64,000 nt of DNA. Origin: Megaleporinus macrocephalus. Its lineage: Eukaryota; Chordata; Actinopteri; Characiformes; Anostomidae. Position 1 is the stretch's first letter; each line of letters begins with the position of its first letter. The notes under the pieces are model-generated. The model was not told the origin of the DNA, did not search any database, and worked only from the letters and a program-made list of their open reading frames with translations. The stretch spans positions 26,176,763 through 26,240,762 of the forward strand of contig CM038710.1 of NCBI GenBank assembly GCA_021613375.1, written 5' to 3'. This document shows positions 48,526 to 61,096 of the stretch, piece by piece. A program made the translations under genes and the position numbers.

Positions 48526-50231
48526 GCAGTGACATTCTTAAATTAGATATGACAGCTGTTATAACAGTTATATTTAAAACATGACTACCAGACAGTTACC
48601 AGCAAGTACTATGTTGTAGGGATGTCAGAAGTGTCAACATGTTGGTACCAGATTGATATCTAATTGTGACAATTCAGTTTTTTTCTATAGTTTTACTGGT
48701 AATAAGTCATTAAAAAGTTAAGTCAGTACCATAATCTTGTCTGCCCATCAGAAAGGACAGTTGTTACCAATTGGTGTTGTTTTAACTTGAAAAAAATATG
48801 TATTTGTTTTCAGTGTTGCTTTTTCACAAGATTTTTTTTATTTCTCTTAAACCAAATTTGAAATATTTAGACTTATCTTGAATTGAATTGTTATTTTAAA
48901 ATGATAAATGCTGTCCGACATGTTCATGTCAGGTTTAAGTCAATAGGGGGAGCAATATTTTTATTGTATCCTTACATTTTAGGAAGTGAGACTGTGTCTC
49001 TGTCCCTCGTGGCCACATATTGAAGTAAACATGCTCCAAAGTCTGACAATCAACTGAAAAAAAAACTGTCATGAAAGAAATACATATTAAGAAACTTGCT
49101 TTGTATTTTAATGACAATTAAAGTAACTACTGAAACATTTGGAAAGGTTTAGGTAGTGTTATGACTGTTTTATTAGTGACAAAATAGATAAATTGCACAA
49201 GTTTGTATATAGCAGTTAGGTAAAGAGGATAATAAGATATTATCTGATGTTTGCTTTTCCTGCTCCTGCAGTATCTCTGCTCTGAATAATGTTTGTCACA
49301 TGCTCTTGACCATTTTAACTTAGCATTTGCATATGCATCACACCTATGACAGTAGTGGGAGGAGAGGACAGCAAACACCCTCAGTGATTTAGCCTCAGTG
49401 AGGTAATCGGCTCGCCATAAAATAATTGCTTTGTCTGGCTCATTGTTAGCTGTGTAGCCTTTAGCATGCTATTTAGCCAACTGGCAGAGTAAATAAATGA
49501 AATGATCAGCAATCATGTATAACAGTTGGAGAAATTACAACCTAAAGGCCAAAATCAGATGTTGTGGTTTTTAAATTTCTAAGCATTTTAAAGTAGTTTA
49601 TAGCTATGCCTCATAAACAGCCTAGTCCAACATTATTTTGGGGTTGTTTAGGGAAATGTGTCAGGTTGCAATGATTTCTAGGAAAATTTTGCTGTTAAAG
49701 TCAACATTTGTGTTCACTTGATTCCCCAACAAGGGCCTAAAAATACCCCAGATGTCAAAAGCTCACACACGTAGCATCAAATTTTAAAAGCCCCCTCCAA
49801 ACTACAGCAACAAAGCAATGAACTGAGTGGTTTAGCTACTGGCTGCATGTAATGTTCAAATGTTGATATGTACCATTAGCTAACAGCTATAGTAAGCAGA
49901 ACAATCATACTTCTTTTACAGCAGCACTATGCTTTTCATCATCTCCAGCAATAAGAGAACAAATTCAATAAAACAGCAGTCAAAAATATATAAATGCATG
50001 TGTTATATGGCCCAAATACTCTTGTACAGCTGCTATAGCACTCCTGTAAACATAGTTCTAACATTAAACCGGAACATATAAGGTCCCTTTAAGAAATCCT
50101 ATCCAAATCATAGCCAAAATGTTCAGCTTATTTTCATTTATTTACTCTAATTACACGGATACTGAAGCCAAAAAAGCCTTTTTACTTTGAAAGAGTGGGA
50201 GGACCCACATAGTACCAGCTGTTCCCTCATT

Positions 50232-50665
50232 GTACATTAGATGGCCAAAACCCATCTCATCATACCTGTATGAGCTCGTTTGGCATCTCATTCCAAAAAC
50301 ATGGTTGTTAATATGGAGTTGCCACCCCCCATTCCCCTTTGTGCCTGTACCTGTCCCCACACCTCCGAGAAGGCTTTCCATGAGTTGTTTGGAATTGCCA
50401 ATTCGGACAAAGGAGCATTTCTGATGTTAGGCACTGATGGATGAGAAGGTCTGGTTTGCAATCAGTGCTAAAGTTCATCCCAAAAGGTGTTCAGTGGGGT
50501 TAAGGTCAGGGCTATGTGCAGGCCTCTGGGGCTGCTTCACTCCAAACTCAAACACCAACTATGTCTTTATTGACCTTGCCTTGGGGCCCAGCATGCAACT
50601 TGTTAGCAGTAGTTATGGCTAAAACACCTGAATGTAGTAATTAGGAGGGGTGTTCATATGTCTTA
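50232..50665 (-). pseudogene. Internally deleted Tc1 copy
   Basis: The left end (ATGGCCAAAA near 50241) and the part GTTGTTAATATGGAGTTGCC match the end of a Tc1 family common in fishes. On the minus strand, AHSPDLNPTEHLLG is encoded around 50480-50520, the third catalytic motif region. Most of the transposase is deleted. The right end AGGAGGGGTGTTCATATGTC is the decayed other terminus. Confidence 0.75.
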
Positions 50666-50763
50666 AAATGTCATTGGGGATTCCCTGGGTTGACATGAAA
50701 GGTCAAGTGGGCAACCACATGTTAAAACCTATACTGAAATGGGTGGTTAGTGTTTTGTCTGTG

Positions 50764-50766
50764 ATA

Positions 50767-50806
<40 letters not shown>

Positions 50807-50811
50807 TTTTT
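50764..50811. repeat. (AT)n plus poly-T
   Basis: About thirteen AT units directly followed by 22 or so T bases. Confidence 0.93.
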
Positions 50812-51015
50812 ATATGTTGTGTGAGATATGATTGCTTCAGAGTGCACATGTGTCTGTCATATGTATGCGTGTTCATAAGCGTGAGGAGACGGAGGCGGTT
50901 GTTCAAGCATTGGAGAGCGTTTAGGCTGGCCTTGTTTGGCAGTGTGGAGGGAGAGCAGCTCAGTGGTCAGGAGCACAGGCCAAAAGAAGCCCAATTTCAC
51001 ACAGCTTTGGAGCGC

Positions 51016-51018
<3 letters not shown>

Positions 51019-51078
<60 letters not shown>

Positions 51079-51101
51079 TCCTTCCTCTCCCTCCCTCTCC
51101 C
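51019..51101. repeat. (CT)n microsatellite
   Basis: CT repeats with TTTCT interruptions, then CCTTCCTCTCCCTCCC. Not next to an exon. Confidence 0.9.
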
Positions 51102-52954
51102 TGGACCACTGATCATTTCCAGCACTCAGGCTACACGTGCCCCCTGTATGTTGTCCCCATTGCATTAAACAGCCGTCATGTGTTGTCGTTGTTGTCCCCC
51201 TGGCCTCTGTCACCAAAGCTGGCTCTGTCTCACTGCCCTCCAACCCCCGCCTCATTTCTGCAGCTGTCACCACCAGTAGTCAGCACTGCAGCACAAAATA
51301 TGGTCAATACTACTGATTCTTGTGATATGATTACTGAATAGCATGGAGAATTTTTGCGATACTGATACCTTTACAATGCAATATTTGTGATTTACAGGGT
51401 CAAAATTGGTAAATGCAGACATTAGTAACTATATTTGAAAGTATTTACATTAGCATGTCCAGTCTAAGCCTGTATGGGCCTATCCATGTGAAGCCCCACT
51501 CCAAAATAAAGCAGTTGTTTCATTAAACTACAGGTGTTAAAAGACATAGTTACCTATCATTAGGTCCATTATTGTCAGTATTTTACCACCAAAGACATTA
51601 AATGGGCCTGTATCATAAAAACACATGGAGCAGCATTCTGTAGCATTTTGCAGCATTCATGCTGAAGTTATAAGAAATGTTTCACTTTAAAGCTGTTTAA
51701 TTCTAAAGGATTCAGGGGGGTTGAATGTAGATTGTAGACAAGTATGTTAAAATAATTTATGTTTATGTAGCCATCCTTAAACCAGAAGTAAACTTTGCAC
51801 AGAGACACAACCGCTTTGCTTCATGCAAATATGGTTTTGTCCATTGTTGTGCTCTAAAAGATGTCACGACGCAATTCATAATGCAAGCACAAGATGCATT
51901 CTGAGTATTGCAGCAAGGGGCACTATAGCTACACCAAGCCTAGACAAGCTCATGACAGATTAGCAAGAACAAGAACTGCTTCGCTCGTGTAAATATATAA
52001 TTGATAGATCATTGTTTCTTCATTCCAATACAACAACTAACACCGCATACCCTTCTCTGCTGTCGACACATTTAGCTGTTGTGTCTATTGGAATGACAGT
52101 AAAGTCCATTTAGGGATGTTCTCAGCGTCCCGTGTCGCCCCTTTGCGTGTTTGAACTCCCGCGGTAACGAAAGAATGTGCTTGCTACTATAACTAACAAG
52201 GCCTACAGTGTTACTTTTCTCTAGAGCCTGTAAAATATCAAGGACAGCCTCACCTTTCTGTTAATAAAGCTATTTCTGAATACTTTGTTTATTTTGATTT
52301 GTCAAGAACATGATCTGGCAAATTCATAGTTTTTTATTTGCTCACCACCTCACATTCTGAACAAGAAATATAATACCAACTCTTGCTCACCCACCTCACA
52401 GCACTTTATTGTTTCTTTGATCAAACAAATCAATATAAATCAATTACTCATCCAAATTCAGTTGCGAAAGAGCTCGCAAACTCCCTGTGGGGGTGGGGCA
52501 CAGTGCATCTATCAAGAAATTAGGCCTTTTTGCACATTTTATATAGACATAGAAAACATGACAGCTTACAGAAAGCTCCTATTTTACAAGCAGGAAGGTG
52601 CAGAGTAATCACAAGGACGCTTCAGTATTAGAAAAACTCAGCCTGGTGTTGATTTCACTGAGAACAATACCTTACCAAATAACAGCCGCCGACAATAGCT
52701 GTGCATGCCAATTACATTCATTTGTCCATTAAAGTAGTTTAGCAGAGTTTAACTTTTGTTAGAGCGTTTTTTGATGTAATCATGCGTCAGCCAATAATAG
52801 ACGTGTGGGGCGGAGCTTCAGTCAGTCACATTGATTTGAAACTAAATATATGAGACATAAATGATTCCGGTTGGCTCACTTCCCTAGCTGTTCAATCCAG
52901 CTCTGTAGGTCCAGTACGACAGGCTGGTTTGATTAAGCCCCATGTAATGCCGGC

Positions 52955-52990
52955 TGCCCCCTCATTGTACAATATATGGCCCGCTCATAT
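52955..52990. repeat. Small relic sharing sequence with 50215-50245
   Basis: CCCTCATTGTACAATATATG GCC resembles the Tc1 end and its immediate flank near 50223-50245. Too short to define. Confidence 0.4.
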
Positions 52991-53203
52991 GTATCTCTAT
53001 CTACAAGCACCATCACAACAAGCCAGTGACATGTATCAGTGGGTTATATTGATGGAATAGTTCTTTGTAAATGCAGCTGATTAAAACAAGCTTTTTTTTT
53101 TTGCTCTGCTACCGGGTCAGTGTGGTTAGGTTTAAGGTTCCACAATAACTTTTTTAGATGTTCTTTTTTTAGAACCTTAATGGATTATCTGTTGACACTA
53201 AAA

Positions 53204-53205
<2 letters not shown>

Positions 53206-53248
<43 letters not shown>
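53206..53248. repeat. (ATA)n microsatellite
   Basis: About fourteen AAT/ATA units without interruption. Confidence 0.93.
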
Positions 53249-53250
<2 letters not shown>

Positions 53251-54885
53251 GCTAACTCACACTTGACAATATGTTACTGTATTACACCATCAAATAATGG
53301 CTTCTAAAAGTAAAAGCAAATAATAATAAAATATAAAAAACTTGAGCAACCGTTGAATCAACTCCCCATAGTGTCAGCTCGCTTCATCTCCGACTAAAGA
53401 CACCGTGTGCTTTTCTCAGCGAGATGAAAGCCGGTGAGAATTGGGAGAAAATGCAGAAGAAGGCCGAAATAATGACAGTGCCAGCTCCGTAACGGAGAGG
53501 ATTCCCTGTCTGGGCTTCTTTCTTCGGGTTGTTGCTCTTTTTTCAGTTCTCTTTCCAGACGGTTCTCTGAGGCCCAGTTAAGGCTGCGGGAGAAGGTCCT
53601 TGTGGTGTGAATACAAACAGCTACCACGTCCCTGCTGGAGTCTTGAGATTGCGTGGCCTTTTTTCTCTCCTCCGCCGGAACCTTTAAGAGAGGAGTCTTT
53701 TGTTGTGTCCCGTTAGAGTAGAGTGTGGCATGCTTGCTGTACCCAGGTTGGCTCTTGCAGAGCAAGGATAAACATTAAAGTGGCCAAATTAGCCTAGCAG
53801 ATCTTGTAATTGCGTGCAGTCGGCTGCACGTCTGTGTCGCTAATTTGCAGTTTTGTCCAGCCACTGCGCGGAGCACATACCATTACGTCTCCTTCCGTGT
53901 ACCAACAAACACGAGACTTGAGCTGCAGTTCAGTACACGCCATTGTGGTGGGTGTGCTTTCTCGCCACTGCCAGTGAGCGCCTATGTAAATTGGCATTAT
54001 GGGCTGTGCGTTCTTGACCGTGAGGGGAGCCCATCGCTGATGTCGAGAGGTTTTTCCCTCAATTACTCGTCACCCTGCCTGGGATGGATAGGCCGACAAA
54101 GTGCACAGACACACACTCGCACACACTCAGTGCGGTGTCAAGTGTGCGAAAGCTTCGTGGGTTAATAAACAACGGGAGAAACCTAATGGCCACTCCACTC
54201 TATTTATTACGGCCTCATTAAAATGGAGACAACACTCGGCCGAGATCAGAGCAGCGCGATCGATCAGAGCGGAATTAACTTCCCTCATCCTTCCAACGCC
54301 TCGTGGCCTACAGTGTGCGAGTGTGTGCGTGTGTGTGTGTGCATGTAAGTGTATCCATAGCGGTGCACGCTTTAATGATCTAATTTTCATTCCCGGTCCC
54401 CCTCCGTGGCCCTCCACCCCCTGCGTTTGTGCCTACTGTCATGCTCAAAAGAAAAAGAAACACGAGAAAAGACAAGAAAAGGCAAACGAGCTCCAGACAC
54501 CGCTTATTAAAGCATCATGAATAATAGTTTAGGCTCGGCTGGAAGCTAAAGCCTTTGTGCAAACAGCATTAAGCCAGAGACGTTAGCGTATGCAGAGGGA
54601 AAAAAGACAAATGCCAGGTGTTAGGTGTGACTTTCCTATTGTTGATCAAAGAGCCGTCGCCCACTTCGTCTACCGCTGTGTTATCATCAGCTCTCGCAGC
54701 TGTGCCATACTGTCAAGCGCTAAACGGAAAGATGCCGTGCACCTGCTATCCATAACACTGTACCCAAAAACCTCCTCTCCACTGCTGTATCCAGCCAGTG
54801 AGACATAAATCTTTTTTCATTCTTGTAAGCGGATGATTAATTGAGCATCTCTGGTTCTCCTTACTCATCCTTCACCTGTTTTCTC

Positions 54886-54937
54886 CCTCTCTGTCTCTCT
54901 CTCTCTTTCTTTCTCTCTCCCTCTCTTTCCTGGTCAG
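54886..54937 (+). promoter_or_regulatory. CT-rich acceptor tract
   Basis: CTCTCTGTCTCTCTCTCTCT and CTTTCTTTCTCTCTCC lead to CTTTCCTGGTCAG. The third of the five exons whose acceptor tract has grown from a CT repeat. Confidence 0.65.
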
Positions 54938-55099
54938 ATCACCAACCGCTACATCTATGACACAGTGCTGCTGCTGGCCAACACCTTCCACAGAAAGCTA
55001 GAGGACCGCAAGTGGCACAGCATGGCCAGTCTGTCATGCATCCGCAAAGGCTCCAAGCCCTGGCAGGGAGGCCGCTCCATGCTGGAGACTGTCAAGAAG
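54938..55099 (+). CDS. grid2: grid2 exon (probably exon 7), ATD segment with LEDRKW
   Basis: This exon has 54 codons with phase 0 at both ends. It contains [11 protein letters not shown], then [14 protein letters not shown], then [12 protein letters not shown], and is nearly identical to mammalian GRID2. The Arg of LEDRKW falls at position 345 and the Cys of SLSC at position 355 in mammalian numbering by my count. From memory, Arg345 has been reported at the cerebellin-1 contact and Cys355 pairs with a cysteine in the first lobe (Cys83), so both key residues are kept. The acceptor is CTTTCCTGGTCAG after a mixed CT tract from about 54886; the donor AAG|gtaagg is strong. This is the best conserved of the larger exons here, as expected for the hydrophobic core and ligand face of the ATD. 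Confidence 0.97.
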
Positions 55100-55332
55100 G
55101 TAAGGAGATTTACGTGGCCTGCCAGTCTGGGAACATCATGCTTTATAACTTGAACTTTGTTATTCTGATTTGATTAATTTTTGGTGGTAGTGAGGCAAAT
55201 TAACAAATGTACACAATTGTCCACTTGTCCCCACTTGTTTGTAACCTCTACAGTGTATTTTTTATAGAGACCAGTTGCTCGTACTAGGTTAGAAATCAAG
55301 TAAGCACTCAACTGCCAAGTTTGAGCAGTTTG

Positions 55333-55450
55333 ATTCAAGATTCAAGATTCAAGAGTTTTATTGTCATGTGTACAGCAGAACAGACAGTTACACTGTACAA
55401 TGAAATTCTTACTTTGCTGCTCCTCCATTCACCAATAGATAAAGATAACA
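55333..55450 (-). mobile_element. LINE 3' tail with ATTCAAG repeats
   Basis: GATTCAAGATTCAAGATTCA begins the piece, then GAGTTTTATTGTCATGTGTA and TACAATGAAATTCTTACTTT. Reversed, this is a fish LINE 3' end with terminal heptamer repeats. Antisense to grid2. The coding region is lost. Confidence 0.65.
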
Positions 55451-55640
55451 AATAAAAGAAATAAAAAATATATATACAAAATATACAAAGTATAACAATA
55501 TAAGTTGAAGAATAAAAGTATTTTTATAGTTAAAGAATAAACATTTTTTTTTTAAAAATTGATACAGAGGTGAGCACCTTGTAAGCACGTTAGTCAACAT
55601 AAATCACTCCATTTAGAATTTAGAACTTGCGTGACCTCTG

Positions 55641-55841
55641 ATTAGTGAACATACACACTAGGGGACAATGAGCACACTTGCCCAGAGCGGTGGGCAACCC
55701 TATCCACAGTGCCCAGGGAGCAGTTGGGGGTTAGGTTAGGTGCCTTTCTCAGTGGGGGTTGAGGTGCATTGTTTATGTGTCCTGTTGGTCCAGGGGATCA
55801 AACTGGCGAACTTACTCCTAACCTTTAGTCACGACTGCCCC
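55641..55841 (-). mobile_element. tRNA-derived SINE, second copy
   Basis: On the minus strand it reads GGGGCAGTCGTGACTAAAGG, then a B-box-like AGTTTGATCCC, then CACCTAACC, CAACTGCTCCCTGGGCA and GTGTGCTCATTG. It matches the SINE at 2799-3105 along the head and body but lacks the 3' tail of that copy. Confidence 0.82.
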
Positions 55842-57540
55842 TGTTTACATTGCAGACAAAATTTCTAGCTAGTCTTTAGCTGTGATTCATGGACAGCATG
55901 GCAATTGCTTGAGTTTCCAGTCTGATTTCCAAATATTGATCGTACCAGTTTAATATGTAGTTAAGTTACCTAACTAGGTGGCTTGTCTTGAACTGCTTAA
56001 CAACGTCAGTCTCGTCACTCACACAAGCAGTGTTTCAACCCTGTGCTTTAAAGCCTGCTTAAAAAGTGGCTAAATGAAAATTAGCACATCTCAGCTCCAT
56101 CTGCTTTTTCACAGCGTTCTGTGAAAAACACTGGGGATTTGGGGGTTTCTAATACTTTCTAACAAGATTTCTAGTATTTCTTAATTTTTTCATAGCCACC
56201 CAAATCATAAGTAAGATTAATAGCAGTGATTTATGACGTATACAATCGTTTCTGTGAGCAGAGTTTATGCTACAGCAGCTGATGAGCAGCGCTGGTGTTG
56301 CTTAAAGTTGGAAATTAAACTCTCGCTAAACTTAACACTCTCTCCTGCTTTACACTGTCCTCCATCAGGAGATCCCTTAGCGATTACAGTGGAAAAACAC
56401 AGTCGACTCCAAGCATTTTGACTCTTAGAGTTGCAAAGTCTATCTCTCTGCCTTTTTAATAGAAGAAATGCAAGTAATTACAAAATCTGACCTTATTTGT
56501 ACCAAAGGCCTTGTGGTCAGTTTCACAGATTGGCTTCAACTTAAATAGTAACCTAGAAGTACACAATTTCAAGTACTTCCTCATTTAAATTGTCATTACT
56601 TTATTTTCTAGTTTAAATAAACTTACCAGATTGTTTTTTATTTGCACTTGCACCTATGGCCTCCACTGTACATAACAAAAACATATTACATTCATATTGA
56701 CACACAAAGGATCGGTTTAATAGGTGAAGTTTTGAGTGCTTATGAGTCCTATATCACAACACTCGGCTGAAAATGTATGGAGTTTGGCCTCCTTCTCATA
56801 GCAGTACAGTGCAGGCTTTCATGACAGATCATGTGAGAGTCATGCAGTACTTGTAGAACATGTTAAGTAGCACCTGGGTGAGCAGTGGTGTAGGGAGTCT
56901 GCCTTCAAACAAAAAGAAAATGTTTTAAGTGGCTAGAACCTCTTGTTTAGTCATTTGTTGCACGCGGGCCCCTGTGTACTCTTTGAATTTTGGGTAATTG
57001 TGGAGAGCCTACGCGCCATCAAGCACTTAAAAAGCGTGAGGTGAACCGCGGGTAAAGAAAAAAAAACAGCTTGGGTGAAATTAATGTACAACAGGAGACT
57101 TACTCCTTTAGATGAGAGCACGAAGAGGCTAAATAAATCAGAAGCACAAAATACAAAAATTTGCAGCAAGCGAATTATGCTTGAATATGCTTGAAAACAT
57201 TTCACAGTCGTGATAAACCAGAGAAGTGGTTGACTTGTTCTCCCTGTAATAAAATGAAACAAGCACATAAACTGTGATTTCAGTTCTCGAGTACTGGCAC
57301 CTGGAACAGTTAACGGAGTGATTTCACTGACGTTGTCAAAGAAGCTGCTGAAACCTGATAGCCACTGTAGATTCTACTACGCTAGGTAAGGGAGGGTCGA
57401 GGGACAGGAATTCAGTTGGTTGCAATCTGCAGCCTCAGCCCTGAACGTCACTAAACATTTGACACGGCACCTTTAAAATACAATATTTGTAACAAACGAA
57501 TATAATAATCATAATCATAAACATAATCATAATAATAATG

Positions 57541-57880
57541 TTTATTCATAGAGCACTTTTCATACCAGTGGGCGCTCAAGGTGCTTCACAGTAATAACAA
57601 ACTTATTAGCGAAGACAGAGTACACATTTATGGGTACTACGATGTCAAAGTTTTAATCAAATGTTGAGTAAGAAATAGAAAGAAATACGTTTTTGATTGT
57701 TTCTTAAAAGTGAGCACTAAGCTCTGCTGCATAATGAAAATTGGAATTGAGTTCCACCGTCTAAAAGCAGAATCACTGAAAGAGGTCTTAATATGTATTT
57801 TACGGTATGTGCCTGTACCTGTAGATCTAAGATCTCGAGTTGGAACATAAATAGAGACATTCTGTGATGTAAGCATGTTA
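57541..57880 (-). pseudogene. LINE 3' end with C-terminal ORF2 fragment
   Basis: The minus frame 57637-57876 contains SFSDSAFRRWNSIPIFI, then SLVLTFKKQSKTYFF. The pattern F-x-AF-x-WNS-P followed by SL-x-FKK-x-KT is the C-terminal end of fish LINE ORF2 proteins. The piece ends, on that strand, in the AGCGCCC...TGAATAAAC stretch at about 57541, with an ATAATCATAATC tail. Strongly 5'-truncated, antisense to grid2. Confidence 0.72.
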
Positions 57881-60230
57881 GACGTAAAAGCTAGCTGGGT
57901 GAAAACAAAAACGTTCTTTGTGCAGACATTTTTAGAGTAGAAATTTGTCTGTCACGTACATTTAACTTTTTTCCTTCAGCACATAGTAGTAACATACTAA
58001 AACAATAAAACTGATACTTACCAGTTGACCGTGTGTCGATTAAGGTCACCTTCCCTTACGCTAGCTTTCTACATGTAGCACCGGTCCAATCTGTTCTCTC
58101 TCAATATTCTTTATCGCTTAGGGTTCTCTATTTCGCTATTACGTTACAGGTACATTCTTCTCTTTAAACATCTCCAGAGCTCCTCCTAAGGGAGCGTTTC
58201 CTTACCTGAAATGATCCTGAGGGAAATGACAGTTAAGGAACTTTAGTGATTATTTAAGGGGAGTTTGATCGTTAAGGGACAGTCTAAGTGATAAATCAGT
58301 TGAAGGTGTTTTATGCAGCTGGGCCCAGGACAATTCCCGGTGGGCTGCTGTGTGTGGGCTGCTGAGAGAGTGAGAAAGATGGAAATGCATGCTCGTTTGC
58401 AATGTAGTCCTATGTAAAATGAATGTAGGCCACCTGGGCTGAGCATGTTTGCTCCCCCACTTTTTATTGTAACGTAAATTGGACGTCAAGAGGAAATAAT
58501 TGCGTGAGCAATTACAGTGTACAATGTCATTTTCATGTAATTTAATGAGCAAACCTCTCACCAATGATTGAGATTGGTGGCAATGTCTTACGTTTCATAT
58601 CTTTTTAAGCTGGAACAAGGCACGCCACAATGCCCAAGTGTACAGTGATTTAGGAGCCCATCCTCACCAGGTCACCTCTTTTTCCCCCCTCTGTGTTTAT
58701 AGCAGCATAACGTTACAATTAGTCTCTCCAGATTTCAACAGCTACGCCAGAGTAGCAGAATCCCTAGCTAGTGTTCAGAAGGGTTGGTGTCCCCAAACTT
58801 TTGACAGGAGAGGGGCACTTTTTCGTGACAGCAGAGGAAGGAGAGTGCGTTTGTGTGTCTGTGTGAGATGGCACGTCTCTTGTTTGTGTGCCTAAGTGTG
58901 TCTGCTTGTTCCAGAAAGAGTCTTTCTGTGTATTCGTTCACCTGCAGCGTTGTGATAGACAGCTTGATTCTCTCCAGGGCCGGATCCTCTTCCTCCCCCA
59001 CTGCCTCAGCGCTTTGCCTTTTTTTCTGCTCTCCTGCCCTCTGTGGTACTGAAGAACAGCAGGGCTGCGGAGACGCTGGCGTTTGTGTTACAGGGCCAGA
59101 GGCTGGGTGTGGGCTAGCGCTCTTTGTGCTGTGTGAAGAATGGCCTTGCCCCCAGGGTGCTGTAGCATATCTGTATGCACATGTATCAGCGCAGTCCTGT
59201 CATCCACAAGCAGAGATATGACCATGCTGTGTGTTCTTACCTCTGCTGAGCTACGAGTGGGCCTCGCGTATGAATTCAGACCATTAAGTGTACCCAAGCA
59301 CTACAGCAGCGGGTGTATGAATCAGCGCCGCCCACTGATTCACAGATTTTTGGATAACAATTTGGTGACAGAATACCTAAATAGAAACTTCACAACACAT
59401 GCATAAGCTTTGAGCAACATACTTAACATGCAATACTTGAGTTCTTAGTTACATTTATGTTTGAGGAATTTATATAATATATTTAATACTTCCAGTAAAG
59501 CTACATTTGTATGTAATGTTGATTTTAATGTAAAGTAAAGTGGTAAATCTGAAAACTAGTCAGGTATTATTTTTCTCACAACTTCCAATTCCTCTCTGCC
59601 AGAATACATTTTCAAAATTGCATTTTATTCCAAAGTTTTTTTTCTTATTCCAAGAGTCAGTAAGTTTATTTAGACCACAACATTTTACATGAAACACATC
59701 TGAAAAGCTTGTATGATTTAAAATATACAGAAAATATACAGAAGTTTCTAAAACGTATGTGCCCAAAGTGCTTTGTTGCCATGTCGATTGACCCTATCAT
59801 CATACATTGTTATTTCATGTATTATAAATATTAAATTGTAGACCAATTATAAATCGCTCTGTGCCTAACAACCAGTATCTACACTATTATACATTTTTCC
59901 TTCTGTTTCTTGTTAGTTATATACATTAAATACATTATGCTTTTAGCCTGTTATACTTTTTAGCCTGTTTAAATGCTGCACCGCCTTTGTAATTTGTTAA
60001 TAGTGCACACAAGCCACAAAAACAATAATATACATTTTAATATCATGAACCAATTTAAAGTTCGTATATGGGAAATTCTAATACTAGAACTCTGAGCTGT
60101 TATACTTCATTAGATGTTATATAAAAATACTGGTGATTATTATTAAGATGTACAGCAGAAGCCCTGTATATAATGGTTATTTTACTGTTAATTATTGCTT
60201 ACATGTCTCAGTAAACTACTGTGGAAGTAC

Positions 60231-60605
60231 TACAACACAAATGTATACATCATCTTTCATGTTCTGTGGTCGTTCAAAGTGCTTTACAAATGAGAAAACA
60301 CAAAGATAATTCAAATTAACATTTCAAAGGATCTAAGAGAATAGATATTAAAAATATGATTAAAACAACAGATTCAAAACAGGAAATTAAACATAAAATG
60401 GGAAAAAGATAAATAATGAAGTGCTGTTACGGGATAGAAGTGCAGCAGAGCTAACAGTGTGTTTAAATGCACCGAAAACTGCTCATATACAAATGTTCTT
60501 AATCTGCATTTAAAAGTGACTGGTGTCTGAGCTTCTAAATGTTCTCTGTCAACTGGTTCCATGTAGGAGCAGCATAGTAGCTAAACGTGGCTCATTCATG
60601 TGTGG
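60231..60605. repeat. Unclassified interspersed repeat
   Basis: TTCAAAGTGCTTTACAAATG, then further on CGAAAACTGCTCATATAC and AACTGGTTCCATGTAGGAGC with CATAGTAGCTAAA. I know this order of motifs from fish repeats but not the class. The frames across it are spurious. Confidence 0.5.
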
Positions 60606-60669
60606 TCTTTACCTTAGACAGGGCAGACGATCTGGTTCCTCAACTCATATTACTGCACCATGTCAGATA

Positions 60670-61096
60670 TACACTCACTGGCCACTTCATTATTTTTATC
60701 TCTCTATCAAGTTTATCAGTTTGTAGTCCTGCACTTACAGACTGTCGTCTGTCTGATTCTCTGTACTTAGTTAATACTATTTTAGCCTGTTCTTTAGTGG
60801 CCAAACTCCAGCAGCATTGCTCTGTATGATCCACACGCACCAGTGCAATGCACAACACCACGCCAGTGTCACTGCAGTACTGAGAATGATCCGTACCCCA
60901 AATTATATCTTCTCTGTGGTGGTCCTGTAGGGGTCTTGACCATTGAAAAACAGTATGAAAGGAGAGGCTAACTAAGTATGCAAAAAAAACAGGAGGACTC
61001 CAGTTTGTGCTTGAAGAACTATATGATAAGTAGAGCTGGTAAAATGGACAGTCTAGATAGAAATAGGTGTATCTAATGAAGTGGCCAGTGGGTGTA
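60670..61096. mobile_element. Tc1-type MITE, copy 2, both ends present
   Basis: Left end TACACTCACTGGCCACTTCA and right end TGAAGTGGCCAGTGGGTGTA form inverted repeats of at least 20 bases that begin and end with TA. The interior is shared with 45432-45775 (CTCCAGCAGCATTGC, GAATGATCC). Length 427 bases. No transposase. Confidence 0.88.

Larger units (their letters stand above)
46885..54937 (+). other. grid2 intron of 8,053 bases
   Basis: It begins gtactc and ends GGTCAG. It holds a hAT copy with a BED finger, a Tc1 remnant and microsatellites. About 53380-54830 is relatively GC-rich and free of elements apart from short TG/CA runs, and is the most promising non-coding stretch in this intron. 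Confidence 0.85.

Noticed and set aside
50650..51168. 172-codon plus-strand frame
   Set aside because: It is built from AT, poly-T and CT microsatellites (Tyr-Ile, Phe and Leu-Ser runs).
53394..53765. 123-codon minus-strand frame
   Set aside because: It lies in the GC-richer intron block; no domain or homologue recognised and no splice support.
54101..54520. 139-codon frame with a Cys/Val run
   Set aside because: The run comes from a TG repeat; no domain seen.
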